Below are positions 1 through 5,132 of a stretch of 5,132 nucleotides of DNA, in pieces. Position 1 is the stretch's first letter. Every line of letters begins with the position of its first letter. Under the pieces are notes generated by a model. That model was not told the DNA's origin and did not search any database. It saw nothing but the letters and a program-made list of their open reading frames with translations. Source of the DNA: Blastocatellia bacterium (GTDB lineage Bacteria > Acidobacteriota > Blastocatellia > Chloracidobacteriales > JADJPF01). Position numbers and translations under genes: made by a program. The stretch spans positions 1 through 5,132 of the forward strand of contig JAEUQL010000313.1 of NCBI GenBank assembly GCA_016789295.1, written 5' to 3'.

Positions 1-1
1 T

Positions 2-598
2 CTTGAAGAGAGTGAGTTTATAAATTCTGGCAGGCCAAGAGCAGAACAGCCTTCAAGAGACATAATAAGACTTACCGAAACTGTCAAACCGACAGATGTT
101 GCTGGAGTTAAACCCGTAGGAGTTATAGAAAGAGGACCCAAGTCTGATAGACCTTTAGTGCGTCCGGCTCAAGATATAGCTTCAAGACCTGTAGTTACTG
201 TTAGCAACAGTGGGCAATCCGAACAACCAATACGAATACCTCGCAACACTGGTGCAGATGACAATAAACCCAGAATCAATCAGAACTCAGCCAAAGGAAA
301 CACAACAACTGGAGGAGCAACTACATCTGGCTCTACAGTTTCAGCACCCAAGGAACAACCCAAAGCCGATAAACCTAAGAAAGAGGATCGACCTATCTTT
401 GTTCCTCCTCCAAGCTCGAATGATCGGCCTGGAAGAACTAGAGTGGAACCCCCTCGCGAGAGTCCAAGACCAGCTCCAGAATCCAGGCCAGCACCTAGAA
501 TAGAGCCTTCAAAACCTATAGATAGACCAATAGCCGAACCAAGACCCGCACCATCGAGACCTAGAGAAGATAGACCTGTCAAAATAAAAGATCAGTAA
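2..598 (+). CDS. 3' part of a Pro/Arg/Ser-rich low-complexity protein (5' end outside window)
   Basis: The reading frame is open from the first bases of the window to the TAA at 596-598, giving 198 visible residues. The start codon lies upstream, and the GTG at 158 is only an internal Val codon. I do not recognise the protein. The visible part has no globular domain: residues about 1-60 are mixed and charged, about 60-115 are rich in Asn, Gln, Gly, Thr and Ser, and the last 80 or so residues are dominated by Pro, Arg, Glu and Asp with recurring RPAP and DRP-type motifs. The end is strongly basic and acidic by turns (REDRPVKIKDQ). Such tails are typically disordered linkers or surface-interaction regions of envelope proteins, but location cannot be judged without the N-terminus. 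A strong intrinsic terminator 12 bases after the stop closes the unit. That the frame is coding is fairly safe; the function is unknown. Confidence 0.7.
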   Translation, partial: LEESEFINSGRPRAEQPSRDIIRLTETVKPTDVAGVKPVGVIERGPKSDRPLVRPAQDIASRPVVTVSNSGQSEQPIRIPRNTGADDNKPRINQNSAKGNTTTGGATTSGSTVSAPKEQPKADKPKKEDRPIFVPPPSSNDRPGRTRVEPPRESPRPAPESRPAPRIEPSKPIDRPIAEPRPAPSRPREDRPVKIKDQ

Positions 599-607
599 AT
601 ACTTTTG

Positions 608-644
608 AAGTTAGGAGGCACTACTGCCTCCTAATTTATTCTTT
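608..644 (+). terminator. intrinsic terminator after the Pro/Arg-rich gene
   Basis: A perfect 10-bp stem (TTAGGAGGCA at 611-620 with TGCCTCCTAA at 625-634) encloses the 4-base loop CTAC. It can be lengthened by A-T and G-T pairs through 608-610 and 635-637. A T-rich tail, TTTATTCTTT (635-644), follows directly. It starts about 10 bases after the stop codon at 598, the classic position, so transcription from the first gene should end here. Confidence 0.9.
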
Positions 645-663
645 ACACCAGCTATGCTATAAA
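635..663 (+). promoter_or_regulatory. candidate extended -10 promoter for the HEAT-repeat gene
   Basis: TGCTATAAA (655-663) matches an extended -10 (TGn followed by TATAAA, five of six to consensus). Seventeen bases upstream is a poor -35, TTTATT (635-640), which overlaps the T-tail of the preceding terminator. Extended -10 promoters tolerate weak -35 elements. Transcription would start near 670, about 30 bases before the GTG at 701. No other promoter-like pair stands out between the terminator and that start. Confidence 0.45.
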
Positions 664-700
664 GTGAATAAAAAGAGAAAACAGATCTAGAGGGCATTTT

Positions 701-1465
701 GTGTTTAGCTGGTACAACATCTTTGAGCCTCAAGTAGCTGCCTGGGAATCTGCCCAAGATATGAGCAAGCTTTTGACTGGACTTATCGATTCAGATCCAG
801 AAGTTCGATGCCTCGCTTATGATGCAGTTGGAAGGCTCAAAGCAACATACACACTTAAAGCAGTTGTTGATAGCATAGCTAAAGAAGATATGTCTGCAGT
901 TAGGGCTAGAGGGGCTATTGCACTTGGGAAAATTGGTGGGTTTGAAGCCAAAGAAGCTTTGCAGTATCTACTGAGAGACCCAGATACTGAAGTGAGAGCT
1001 TCTGCTGTTCGTGCTTTGAGCGATCAAGCAGACTCTGAACTTTTACCAGTCTTCTGCAATATGCTCGAAGACGAACATGAAGACGTTGTTGTAGAAGCTA
1101 TCTATGCTATTGGAAATCTGGGTAGTCATCGTGCAGTCTCATCACTGCATAAGCTTTTTTCAAAATATGGCAAAGCCATTAGAGAAATTGCCTCCTCTGC
1201 CATCTACTCCATCAATCTAAAACAGAAACAGCACAGACCCGACGAGGTCTATTTCTTCACCTATGCTCGCGGCGCAAGCTTTTTTTGTGAGTGCTATTCT
1301 TACAAACTACTAGCTTGGCGTAACTACTTGCGTCGTAGGTGGCGCTATCCTTTTGCACGCGATTGGGGAATTGGTTACTGGGAGATAGAGACTCTGGGCG
1401 AACATTTGAAAGCTGAAGTAATGCGGCCTGGTCTGGATCTCTGTCTGATCGACCATAGATCGTAG
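701..1465 (+). CDS. HEAT-repeat protein
   Basis: This 254-residue protein starts at a GTG. I chose this start because AGAGGG (688-693) lies seven bases upstream, whereas the next candidate, Met21 (761), has no ribosome binding site. Residues about 24-173 form some five HEAT-type helical pairs. Each contains the D-x-D/P-x-x-V-R-x-x-A-x-x-A-L/I-G pattern, for example SDPEVRCLAYDAVG at 31-44, DPDTEVRASAVRAL at 93-106 and EDVVVEAIYAIGNLG at 127-141. In this family the repeats build a curved scaffold for protein binding or, in lyase-type members, act on phycobilins; no catalytic residues are visible here, so a scaffold role is the inference. There is no signal peptide or membrane segment, so it is probably cytoplasmic. 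The tail (174-254) is not HEAT-like, is rich in Trp, Arg and Tyr, and follows a run of seven T, so its true C-terminus is uncertain. Confidence 0.8.
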   Translation: MFSWYNIFEPQVAAWESAQDMSKLLTGLIDSDPEVRCLAYDAVGRLKATYTLKAVVDSIAKEDMSAVRARGAIALGKIGGFEAKEALQYLLRDPDTEVRASAVRALSDQADSELLPVFCNMLEDEHEDVVVEAIYAIGNLGSHRAVSSLHKLFSKYGKAIREIASSAIYSINLKQKQHRPDEVYFFTYARGASFFCECYSYKLLAWRNYLRRRWRYPFARDWGIGYWEIETLGEHLKAEVMRPGLDLCLIDHRS

Positions 1466-1496
1466 CTACCACAAGCAAGCCATAGGCTTTAAGACT

Positions 1497-1525
1497 TTGC
1501 ATAACAGATAAGAATTGGATAAATT
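1497..1525 (+). promoter_or_regulatory. weak promoter candidate for the MauE/DoxX-thioredoxin gene
   Basis: TTGCAT (1497-1502) and TAAATT (1520-1525) are separated by 17 bases and lie in the gap between the HEAT-repeat gene and the next start. Both hexamers match consensus only partly (three and four of six). No convincing terminator separates the two genes: AAGCC/GGCTT at 1477-1489 is a 5-bp hairpin without a T tract. Read-through from the HEAT gene is therefore equally possible. Confidence 0.25.
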
Positions 1526-1567
1526 TCTTTAGCCCCACTTAAGTCAAACTAGTTTAGTAGGTGAATT

Positions 1568-2548
1568 ATGGAAAGAGCTGAAGCTATTCAAGACTTAGCA
1601 GAGAAAGACGGTTGGAAAATCTGGGCATCAAGAGCAGCCGAAGCAATTGTAGGTGTTGTGCTGCTGGCAGCAGGTTTTTTGAAAGGGATCGATATGGTCT
1701 CTTTTGTAAAACAGATAGGTGATTACAAAATAGTCTCTTCTCCTATACTTATATCTACTCTAGCCTGGGTTCTGATCGTCGTCGAATTCTTACTAGGAAC
1801 TGCACTCATAGTAGGGTTTAAGAGGCGTGTAGCCGTACCAGCTTCTCTGGCTCTGATGATGGTCTTCATTGGAGCACTCACTTGGGCTTGGGCAACCGGT
1901 GCTACAGTAGATTGTGGCTGTTTTGGTAGGTGGGCAGAGAGAACTCCAGCAACAGCAATAGTAGAAGACATTTTCATTTCAGCAGGACTTGTAGCGGCTT
2001 GGATTCTTCACAGAAAAGAACTTCCTACATATCAACTAGCAAGGCTCATTTCCGTAATAGCGGTTCTCACAATAGGAGTAGCTATTAGCGTTGTTAAAAG
2101 TTTAAGTCCAGAACAGTCAAGTGACCCTGCAATAAGACTTCAGGTAATAGATCCTGTACTGTTTCGTTCAATAAAAATCTCAGGTTTAGAAGGTTCGGAA
2201 GCCATAAACCAAGGAACTGCTCTTGTAGCACTCATAGACACAGGATGTGACCACTGCCAAGCTAGTGTTCCAACACTGAATGAGCGATTTTCACAAAACT
2301 TAGTACCTCTTTTTGTCCTCTGCCCAAACACTGAAGCAGAAGTTGCCATTTTCAAAGAGAAGTTTAAGGCTAGTTTCTCCATAGGACGCATATCTGATGA
2401 AGATTTTCTCAAACTGCTTGAACGAGGAGACACCCCTAGACTCTTTCTTCTCAAAGATGGAAAAGTGACAAAGATCTGGGAAGCACACGTACCGACAGAA
2501 GCCGAATTGAAATCAGCTATGACCGCAGCAGAAAGCACTAAACTTTAA
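1568..2548 (+). CDS. MauE/DoxX-family redox membrane protein fused to a thioredoxin-like domain
   Basis: The 326-residue protein starts at an ATG preceded by TAGGTGA (1558-1564). Five hydrophobic helices (about 23-41, 60-83, 88-110, 131-147, 157-177) form the MauE/DoxX-like domain. The marker DCGCFG sits at 115-120, with Cys116 and Cys118. A thioredoxin-like domain follows (about 190-320), with the pair CDHC at 227-230 and a likely cis-proline in DTPRLFLL (Pro290). The positive-inside rule (KRR at 85-87; HRK at 148-150) puts the N-terminus inside and both cysteine pairs outside, in the periplasm. Known MauE proteins help form disulfides in methylamine dehydrogenase. No mau genes are visible here, so I infer general envelope thiol-disulfide exchange, with the membrane domain relaying electrons to or from the thioredoxin domain. 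The substrate is unknown. The domain assignment is solid; the direction of electron flow is not. Confidence 0.85.
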   Translation: MERAEAIQDLAEKDGWKIWASRAAEAIVGVVLLAAGFLKGIDMVSFVKQIGDYKIVSSPILISTLAWVLIVVEFLLGTALIVGFKRRVAVPASLALMMVFIGALTWAWATGATVDCGCFGRWAERTPATAIVEDIFISAGLVAAWILHRKELPTYQLARLISVIAVLTIGVAISVVKSLSPEQSSDPAIRLQVIDPVLFRSIKISGLEGSEAINQGTALVALIDTGCDHCQASVPTLNERFSQNLVPLFVLCPNTEAEVAIFKEKFKASFSIGRISDEDFLKLLERGDTPRLFLLKDGKVTKIWEAHVPTEAELKSAMTAAESTKL

Positions 2549-2560
2549 GTTTCAACACTG

Positions 2561-2589
2561 TTGGCAATACTGCAGCCTTGTTATAGAAT
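2561..2589 (+). promoter_or_regulatory. sigma-70-like promoter for glutamate dehydrogenase
   Basis: TTGGCA (2561-2566) and TAGAAT (2584-2589) each match consensus at five of six positions and are separated by exactly 17 bases. Transcription would begin near 2596, giving a leader of about 60 bases before the ATG at 2657. The -35 starts 13 bases after the stop of the upstream gene, so glutamate dehydrogenase is probably its own transcription unit. Confidence 0.55.
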
Positions 2590-2593
2590 AGGC

Positions 2594-2624
2594 ATCCCAT
2601 AAACTAAATACTAGATTTTGGGAT
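2594..2624 (+). promoter_or_regulatory. dyad at the presumed start of the glutamate dehydrogenase transcript
   Basis: ATCCCA (2594-2599) and TGGGAT (2619-2624) are exact inverted copies separated by 19 A+T-rich bases. The left arm coincides with the predicted transcription start of the gene. It could be an operator for a dimeric regulator or a loose stem in the leader. The tail that follows (ACTTACTATTTTC) is not a clean T tract, so a terminator for the upstream gene is less likely. A 6-bp dyad can arise by chance. Confidence 0.3.
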
Positions 2625-2656
2625 ACTTACTATTTTCAAAGCGAGGGTGATCTCCT

Positions 2657-3940
2657 ATGACTGTAAGTCCATATGCTGACGATCCGAAGCAGATCAAAGA
2701 GACTAATCCGTTTGAGTCTATGATGTCGCGCTTTGACGAGGCGGCCAGACTTCTCAACCTTGATCCTAATATTTACCGAATTCTGCGTAGTCCAAGCCGT
2801 GAGATTACTGTATACATTCCTACACTTATGGACAACGGACAATACGAAATCTTTGTTGGTTATCGTGTTCAACACAATTTTGCAAGGGGGCCAGCAAAGG
2901 GTGGTATACGTTATGCTCCTGATGTCTCACTCGATGAAGTTCGTGCACTTGCAGCATGGATGACTTGGAAGTGCGCAGTTGTAAACATTCCTTTTGGTGG
3001 TGCAAAAGGTGGTGTTATCTGCGATCCCTCGAAAATGTCTTTGGCTGAACTAGAAAGAATGACCCGAAGATATACCGCAGAACTACTAGACTTCCTTGGA
3101 CCAGAACGAGACGTACCAGCACCAGATATGAATACCAATGAACAGGTGATGGCATGGATAATGGATACATATTCTATGCACGCACGCCACTCTGTTACTG
3201 CAGTGGTTACTGGAAAGCCTGTTGAGATTGGAGGTTCTCGCGGAAGGCGCGAGGCTACAGGCAGAGGTCTTCTTTTTGTCATCAATGAAGCTTGCAAAAA
3301 GTTCAACTTTGATATCAACAGCACGAGAGTAGCAGTTCAAGGTTCTGGAAATGTTGGTGGCATAGGAGCACAACTTTTGCAAAACACCGGTTACAAGATC
3401 GTTGGGATTTCTGAGATCAAAGGAGCCATCTACAATCCAAACGGCATAGACGTAAACAAAGCCTTAGACTACCTAAAGAAGAACAAAACTTATGAAGGCT
3501 ATCCAGAAGCTGACTACTTGACCAATCAAGAGCTTCTAGAAGTCGATTGCGATGTGCTGATGCCTGCTGCCACCGAAAACCAGATCACCTCAGCCAATGC
3601 AGATCGTATCAGGTGCAAGATCATGGCCGAAGGAGCCAATGGCCCAACAACAGCCTCAGCCGATAAGATACTATTTGATAAAGGGATCTTCGTCATTCCC
3701 GATATTCTTGCAAACGCAGGTGGTGTGACAGTCAGCTACTTTGAGTGGGTACAAGATCGTATGGGATTTTTCTGGCGCGAAGATGTAGTAAACGAGAGGT
3801 TGCAGGACACAATGGTTGCAAGTTTCCATGAAGTGGTACGCTATGCTGAAACTCATAAAGTGAGTATGAGGATAGCTGCCTACATGCTTGCAATTGACCG
3901 TGTAGGCTATGACCTCAAACTACGCGGTGTTTACGCATAG
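2657..3940 (+). CDS. gdhA: glutamate dehydrogenase (Glu/Leu/Phe/Val dehydrogenase family)
   Basis: This cytoplasmic enzyme interconverts L-glutamate and 2-oxoglutarate plus ammonia using NAD(P). At 427 residues it has the usual length of the small hexameric bacterial enzymes. The N-terminal substrate domain contains GPAKGGIR (Lys81), TWKCAV (Lys105), the catalytic-lysine motif GGAKGG (Lys117) and PAPDMNTNE with the catalytic Asp157. [13 protein letters not shown] (192-204) leads into the Rossmann domain, where GSGNVG (229-234) binds the dinucleotide. An acidic residue follows the second strand (Glu253 in GISEIKG), which in this family often goes with NAD preference; that part is inference. 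[10 protein letters not shown] and the [16 protein letters not shown] stretch are further family signatures. The start is the ATG behind GAGGGTGATC (2643-2652), whose GGTGATC part matches the anti-Shine-Dalgarno sequence. All key residues are present and nothing is truncated. Gdh/RocG/GudB subfamily and direction in vivo cannot be fixed from this window. Confidence 0.95.
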   Translation: MTVSPYADDPKQIKETNPFESMMSRFDEAARLLNLDPNIYRILRSPSREITVYIPTLMDNGQYEIFVGYRVQHNFARGPAKGGIRYAPDVSLDEVRALAAWMTWKCAVVNIPFGGAKGGVICDPSKMSLAELERMTRRYTAELLDFLGPERDVPAPDMNTNEQVMAWIMDTYSMHARHSVTAVVTGKPVEIGGSRGRREATGRGLLFVINEACKKFNFDINSTRVAVQGSGNVGGIGAQLLQNTGYKIVGISEIKGAIYNPNGIDVNKALDYLKKNKTYEGYPEADYLTNQELLEVDCDVLMPAATENQITSANADRIRCKIMAEGANGPTTASADKILFDKGIFVIPDILANAGGVTVSYFEWVQDRMGFFWREDVVNERLQDTMVASFHEVVRYAETHKVSMRIAAYMLAIDRVGYDLKLRGVYA

Positions 3941-3943
3941 CCT

Positions 3944-3966
3944 GAGTCTTTATCTATCAAAGACTC
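3944..3966 (+). terminator. hairpin just after glutamate dehydrogenase
   Basis: GAGTCTTT (3944-3951) and AAAGACTC (3959-3966) form a perfect 8-bp stem with the 7-base loop ATCTATC, beginning three bases after the stop codon. A U-rich tail is lacking (TATTAAAG follows). It may slow polymerase or protect the 3' end rather than terminate efficiently. A competing 5-bp hairpin, ACTCT/AGAGT (3963-3967 with 3973-3977), overlaps its right arm. Confidence 0.45.
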
Positions 3967-4001
3967 TATTAAAGAGTGCTAATATCAATACAGATTTCAC
4001 C

Positions 4002-4035
4002 AGTAACAAAGGATAGAGGCTCTATCCTTGTTACT
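4002..4035 (+). terminator. long near-perfect inverted repeat, possible terminator
   Basis: The left arm (4002-4018, AGTAACAAAGGATAGAG) and right arm (4020-4035, CTCTATCCTTGTTACT) are complementary over 16 bases with a single bulged A and one central base. As RNA it would fold into a very stable hairpin of about 15 bp with a 3-base loop. It sits 61 bases after the glutamate dehydrogenase stop, where a terminator is expected, but the trailing CTCTTCGTC is only weakly T-rich. It could equally be a DNA-level palindrome bound by a protein. The inverted repeat itself is certain; the terminator role is less so. Confidence 0.5.
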
Positions 4036-4106
4036 CTTCGTCAACTCAGAAAATATGGTCTCTCAAAATTGAAAAACCAAGAAGTAAGTCTGATGCCAAA
4101 ATTGGG

Positions 4107-4136
4107 TTGACGCAGTTGTTGACAAGCGTGTATAAG
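4107..4136 (+). promoter_or_regulatory. sigma-70-like promoter upstream of the secreted beta-barrel protein gene
   Basis: TTGACG (4107-4112) and TATAAG (4131-4136) each match consensus at five of six positions with an 18-base spacer. A second -35-like TTGACA (4119-4124) lies inside the spacer but has no -10 at a suitable distance. Transcription would start near 4143, leaving a leader of about 380 bases before the ATG at 4524, unless an unseen promoter lies closer. Confidence 0.5.
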
Positions 4137-4142
4137 CTACTT

Positions 4143-4523
4143 TTGACCTTATCATGCTACTATTACACCAGCTAGTTTAGGTGTGTAACAAAACTGGCAC
4201 ATTAACTGTGTGAAGGTGGGTGAATCAGGTTGAAGCAATATGGTTGAACAGAAAGGCAGGAACGTTATACGCAGTTTACTATAGCCTGCCATCGCCAACA
4301 GGGCAAAACAGACACCCGTGGGACGCGGGGAAGCGCGCGTGGAGGGATCTGGCGTGGAGTAATCTGTAAGACACAGCAGACTAAACCATGCTTTTACAGT
4401 CTCTGAGAAGCGCGAACTTGGTAGTAGTTGTTGGAGTTCACTAGTGAGTAAGATGACCAACCCAAGAAGCTCCCTCATTTATGATGGAGAGGTTCACGAT
4501 CCAAGAGACAAGAGGAGGTAGAT
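4143..4523 (+). other. long untranslated leader with a G+C-rich, possibly structured island
   Basis: No convincing protein gene occupies this stretch. From left to right it holds: a dyad, TTACACC-N10-GGTG plus TGTAA (4163-4188); decamer-spaced TGAA repeats (4208-4248); a stem GGCAGG/CCTGCC (4255-4260 with 4285-4290); a hairpin CCCGTG/CGCGGG (4315-4320 with 4324-4329, one G-T pair, loop GGA); two adjacent 15-base repeats (4337-4366); and two mutually exclusive hairpins around 4364-4402. The part at about 4315-4360 is far richer in G+C than its flanks. In an A+T-rich genome such islands in gene-free DNA often mark structured RNA, so a cis-acting leader or a small RNA is plausible. I matched it to no known family. 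A 49-codon GTG-started frame (4220-4369) runs through the island but has a poorly placed ribosome site and an odd, Trp-rich composition. Confidence 0.4.
4337..4366 (+). repeat. two tandem copies of a 15-base repeat
   Basis: GCGTGGAGGGATCTG (4337-4351) is followed with no gap by GCGTGGAGTAATCTG (4352-4366), which agrees at 13 of 15 positions. The pair lies in the G+C-rich part of the leader. Because the unit is a multiple of three it would also be compatible with a coding duplication, but no convincing gene covers it. Confidence 0.75.
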
Positions 4524-5132
4524 ATGAAGTATGCAAAGACGATAATAACAATGTTATCGTTGATCTTGCTTCTTTCGCTGACGAGCTCTGCTCAAGAGAC
4601 AGAGAGAGAGAAAAGGCGAACAACCAGTCCTACAGTTACTGGTGCAACAGGTCTTTTTACGGTGTATGACGCATCCACTTTGAGAAAAACTGAGTACAAC
4701 TTCGGTTTTTTTGTCAATAATTTTGACCGTGATCCTGGTGACGTTGACATCAATCAAGTACCTGTTAACTTTGCAATAGGTGTAACAAATAACATTGAGC
4801 TATTTATAAATGTAGATGCAGACCAACGTTTGACATCTGGTGCCCCCTTTGAATTGAGCGGGCCTCTTTTCCCAGTACTTACCCAACAACAGAGAAGTTC
4901 ATTCAACTTTGGACCTATTGGTGGAACTGAAGGTGATGGACCAGGGTTTTTCCCACTCAATGGTTCTCCAGTAAGTGGGGCACTCATTGGTGGCATACTA
5001 CCTGGATTACCACAGACGGGTGGCAATATCATAAATGATCCCATTTTGGGTCGTAACAAAACAGCTTCTCGTCTTCCTGGTTTTTTGAATGACTTCCCAT
5101 TCTTTGGTAGAAGCGGCCACACAATTGGCAAT
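4524..5132 (+). CDS. secreted, probably outer-membrane beta-barrel protein (3' end outside window)
   Basis: The frame runs open from ATG 4524 through the window end, giving 203 residues with no stop. AGGAGGT (4513-4519), four bases upstream, is the best ribosome site in the window and decides this start. Residues 1-23 are a clear signal peptide: a lysine-bearing start, a Leu/Ile-rich core and the cleavage site SSA-QE. After a short charged linker (25-35), residues about 40-100 read as alternating amphipathic strands: TGLFTVYDASTLRKTEYNFG, then VNNFDRDPGDVDINQVPVNF and AIGVTNNIELFINVD. This is the pattern of transmembrane beta-hairpins joined by Asp-rich turns. Residues about 104-203 are rich in Gly, Pro, Phe and Asn and may be a long surface loop. 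A C-terminal OmpA-like or further barrel domain may follow, but lies outside. Substrate and pore function are unknown. That it is a real, exported protein is strong; the barrel is inferred. Confidence 0.8.
   Translation, partial: MKYAKTIITMLSLILLLSLTSSAQETEREKRRTTSPTVTGATGLFTVYDASTLRKTEYNFGFFVNNFDRDPGDVDINQVPVNFAIGVTNNIELFINVDADQRLTSGAPFELSGPLFPVLTQQQRSSFNFGPIGGTEGDGPGFFPLNGSPVSGALIGGILPGLPQTGGNIINDPILGRNKTASRLPGFLNDFPFFGRSGHTIGN

Noticed and set aside
643..654. Twelve-base repeat TTACACCAGCTA shared with 4163-4174, near two promoters.
   Set aside because: In a window of this size one chance pair of identical 12-mers is expected, and the copies sit differently relative to the promoters.
1477..1489. 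Hairpin AAGCC-ATA-GGCTT after the HEAT-repeat gene as a terminator.
   Set aside because: The stem is only 5 bp and no T tract follows.
1257..1538. Minus-strand open frame of 93 codons opposite the HEAT protein tail, with a hydrophobic start.
   Set aside because: It has no ribosome binding site, no recognisable domain, and most of it overlaps the plus-strand gene, so I treat it as a shadow.
3956..3982. GAGTGCTAA (3974-3982), identical to the right half of a CIRCE heat-shock operator.
   Set aside because: The left half TTAGCACTC is absent at the required 9-base spacing, and no chaperone gene follows.
4298..4334. Resemblance to a c-di-GMP-I (GEMM) riboswitch: ACAGGGCAAA, then TGGGACGC 12 bases later, then AAGC, and CTAAACCAT further downstream.
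   Set aside because: The stem between the first two blocks does not form and has no GAAA loop, GACGCAAAGC is interrupted by extra G residues, and about 45 extra bases precede CTAAACC. An Infernal search with the GEMM-I model would settle it.
4364..4440. Partial likeness to the 3' region of tmRNA (TGTAAGAC...GACTAAACC).
   Set aside because: There is no tRNA-like GGTTCRA arm, no CCA end, no 5' GGTTCGAC block and no tag-coding sequence.
4152..4478. Minus-strand open frame of 108 codons across the leader.
   Set aside because: It shows no domain or ribosome site, has low-complexity Leu/Ser/Thr/Pro composition and runs against all neighbouring genes; structured G+C-rich RNA gives such frames by chance.
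4481..4669. Plus-strand 62-codon frame starting MMERFTIQE.
   Set aside because: It overlaps the signal-peptide gene starting at 4524 in another frame and has no good ribosome site, whereas the ATG at 4524 has a strong one.

Overview
The window looks like ordinary chromosome from a moderately A+T-rich Gram-negative bacterium. All five protein genes lie on the + strand and are transcribed left to right. The Gram-negative call rests on the signal-peptide-bearing, beta-barrel-like protein at the right edge. My best guess at lineage is Acidobacteriota, perhaps Blastocatellia. That guess comes from the general look of the outer-membrane protein and of the MauE/DoxX-thioredoxin fusion, not from a marker gene, so it is tentative.

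Layout: (1) 2-598, the 3' end of a Pro/Arg/Ser-rich low-complexity protein, closed by a textbook intrinsic terminator. (2) 701-1465, a GTG-started HEAT-repeat protein behind an extended -10 promoter, with an odd Trp/Arg/Tyr-rich tail downstream of a run of seven T. (3) 1568-2548, a membrane redox protein joining a five-helix MauE/DoxX-like domain to a thioredoxin-like domain. (4) 2657-3940, a complete Glu/Leu/Phe/Val-type glutamate dehydrogenase with its own good sigma-70-like promoter, followed by two hairpins. (5) 3941-4523, a 583-base gene-free stretch holding a long inverted repeat, a promoter candidate and a roughly 380-base leader. The leader contains a G+C-rich, repeat-containing island that looks like structured RNA or a foreign remnant. 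(6) 4524-5132, the 5' part of a secreted, probably outer-membrane beta-barrel protein cut by the window end.

The genes do not form an obvious pathway. Terminators or promoters lie between most of them, so they read as separate transcription units: central nitrogen metabolism (glutamate dehydrogenase), envelope thiol-disulfide chemistry (MauE/DoxX-thioredoxin), a protein-interaction scaffold (HEAT repeats) and an envelope protein. I see no mobile-element gene, CRISPR array, tRNA or rRNA. The part least explained by known features is the leader at about 4143-4523. I could not assign it to a known RNA family.
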